From: Sphingopyxis sp. OPL5
GTDB lineage: Bacteria; Pseudomonadota; Alphaproteobacteria; Sphingomonadales; Sphingomonadaceae
Direction of reading: 5' to 3'
Assembly: GCF_003797775.2 (NCBI RefSeq)
Contig: NZ_CP060725.1
Coordinates: forward strand, 1,116,001-1,180,000
DNA length: 64,000 nt
Positions within the stretch are counted from its first letter, which is position 1. Every line of letters starts with the position of its first letter. The notes below the pieces were generated by a model. That model did not search any database. It was given only the letters and a program-made list of their open reading frames with translations, and was not told where the DNA came from. This document shows positions 63,226-64,000 of the stretch, one piece after another. Made by a program: the position numbers and the translations under genes.

Positions 63226-63948
63226 ATGGCTACCAAGATGGATAGTGCCGAAAAGGCTTTCGAAGCCGCGACGCTGGAAACCCCCGCCACGCCGGCGGCG
63301 ACTCCGGCCGCTCCGGTCGAAACCGCTGCCCCGGCAGTGGCAAAGGCCGCTCCGGCACCCGTAAAAACCGCGACGGTGAAGGCAAAAGCCAAGCCGGTCG
63401 CCAAGAAGGCCGCGGCCCCCAAGACCGTCGCCAAAAAGGCCGCCCCCAAGAAGGCGGTCCTCAAGACCATTGCCCCCAAGCCCCTGAAGGCCGCACCGAA
63501 GCCGGTCGCTGCCGCCACCAAAGGATTCAAGACCATGAACGACACCGTCAAGAAGTTCGCCGACGAAGCGAAGACCCGCGCCGAAGCGCTGACCGCCGAT
63601 TTCAACGCGAAGGCCAAGGAAGCCGTCGAGTTCAACAAGGCGAACCTCGAAGCCCTCGTCGAAGCCGGCAAGATCGCCGCGAAGAACGCCGAAGTCCTCG
63701 GCCAGGAAGGCGTGACCTTCGCTCGCAAGAGCTTTGAAGACACGACCGCCGCGCTGAAGGGCTACACCGCCGTCAAGTCGCCGACCGAATTCTTCAAGCT
63801 CTATGCCGAAAACAGCAAGAAGGCGTTCGACGCCGCTGTCGCGCAGACCTCGAAGACCAGCGAACTCGTCGTCAAGATGGCGAACGACAGCTTCGCGCCG
63901 ATCTCGAACCGCGTGTCGGTCATCACTTCGAAGATGAAGGCCGCCTAA
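63226..63948 (+). CDS. phaP: Phasin family protein
   Basis: 240 residues from ATG 63226, behind AAAGGAGTTACCCCG; an open frame from 63154 covers the operators and is rejected. Residues 1 to about 105 are an Ala/Pro/Lys-rich low-complexity region resembling histone H1-like or PhaF tails. Residues about 105-235 are the phasin_2 helical domain (NDTVKKFADEAKTRAEALTADF onward). Phasins coat PHA granules; the basic arm could bind nucleic acid, as in PhaF. Position after phaC supports the role. Confidence 0.9.
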   Translation: MATKMDSAEKAFEAATLETPATPAATPAAPVETAAPAVAKAAPAPVKTATVKAKAKPVAKKAAAPKTVAKKAAPKKAVLKTIAPKPLKAAPKPVAAATKGFKTMNDTVKKFADEAKTRAEALTADFNAKAKEAVEFNKANLEALVEAGKIAAKNAEVLGQEGVTFARKSFEDTTAALKGYTAVKSPTEFFKLYAENSKKAFDAAVAQTSKTSELVVKMANDSFAPISNRVSVITSKMKAA

Positions 63949-64000
63949 GGGCTTTCCTCTTCCCGTTGGCGCGGGCGTCTCTCCCCTCCTCCCAGCCTGC

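Noticed and set aside
1..64000. CRISPR arrays, tRNA or rRNA genes, insertion sequences, prophage
   Set aside because: Reading through, I found no regular spaced repeats, no tRNA-like T-loop context and no transposase or integrase motifs; a dedicated search could still find a weak case.

Overview
The window looks like chromosomal DNA of a sphingomonad alphaproteobacterium, most like Sphingopyxis, Novosphingobium or a relative. The reasons are the high G+C, several large TonB-dependent receptors (TBDRs) with classic signal peptides, a fused CysN/CysC, HisZ, the phasin/PhaC pair, and short GC-rich palindromes of the CCCCCGC-GAAG-GCGGGGG kind scattered between genes. This placement is inferred from gene content only. 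I see no tRNA, rRNA, CRISPR array, transposase, integrase or phage gene.

Positions 1 to about 31,700 form a catabolic (accessory) region in three blocks. Block A (1-11,670) has a partial TBDR, a TetR regulator, a secreted tannase/feruloyl-esterase-like enzyme, an acyl-CoA synthetase, a Rieske oxygenase, a periplasmic arylsulfatase, a molybdopterin oxidoreductase and an MFS transporter. Block B (11,675-22,913) has a secretory lipase-like hydrolase, a TBDR whose reading frame is broken just after the signal peptide, an alpha/beta hydrolase divergent from a second TetR regulator, and a cytochrome P450, acyl-CoA synthetase and Rieske oxygenase in one run, divergent from a GMC oxidoreductase. Block C (23,179-31,727) reads on one strand as cysD, cysNC, cysQ, PAPS-type sulfotransferase, DUF1214 protein and TBDR. 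From cysNC to the DUF1214 gene every stop overlaps the next start.

Block C joins PAPS synthesis, PAPS use and PAP removal to a sulfotransferase and a receptor, so it reads as a dedicated sulfation unit. It sits about 20 kb from an arylsulfatase that would do the reverse. A 17-bp dyad, A(T/C)CTA-N7-TAG(A/T)T, occurs at four promoter regions of blocks A and B, including that of the second TetR gene. This suggests one regulator controls both blocks. The substrate is unknown; the enzymes fit uptake and oxidation of a hydrophobic, possibly sulfated or esterified, aromatic or alicyclic compound.

From about 31,900 to 64,000 the content is mostly core: an AraC regulator, ogt, an MFS carrier, purT, polA, a CDP-alcohol phosphatidyltransferase, pheA, two c-type cytochromes, a LOG-family protein, an extensin-like lipoprotein, serC-serA, hisZ, purA, an alanine-type aminotransferase, phaC and a phasin. 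Between them are a DhlA-like haloalkane dehalogenase, a periplasmic amidase, an L,D-transpeptidase, an FMN reductase, a 44-residue entericidin-like lipoprotein and several proteins of unknown role. Structured leaders are visible before serC and hisZ, and two operator-like dyads flank the phasin promoter.
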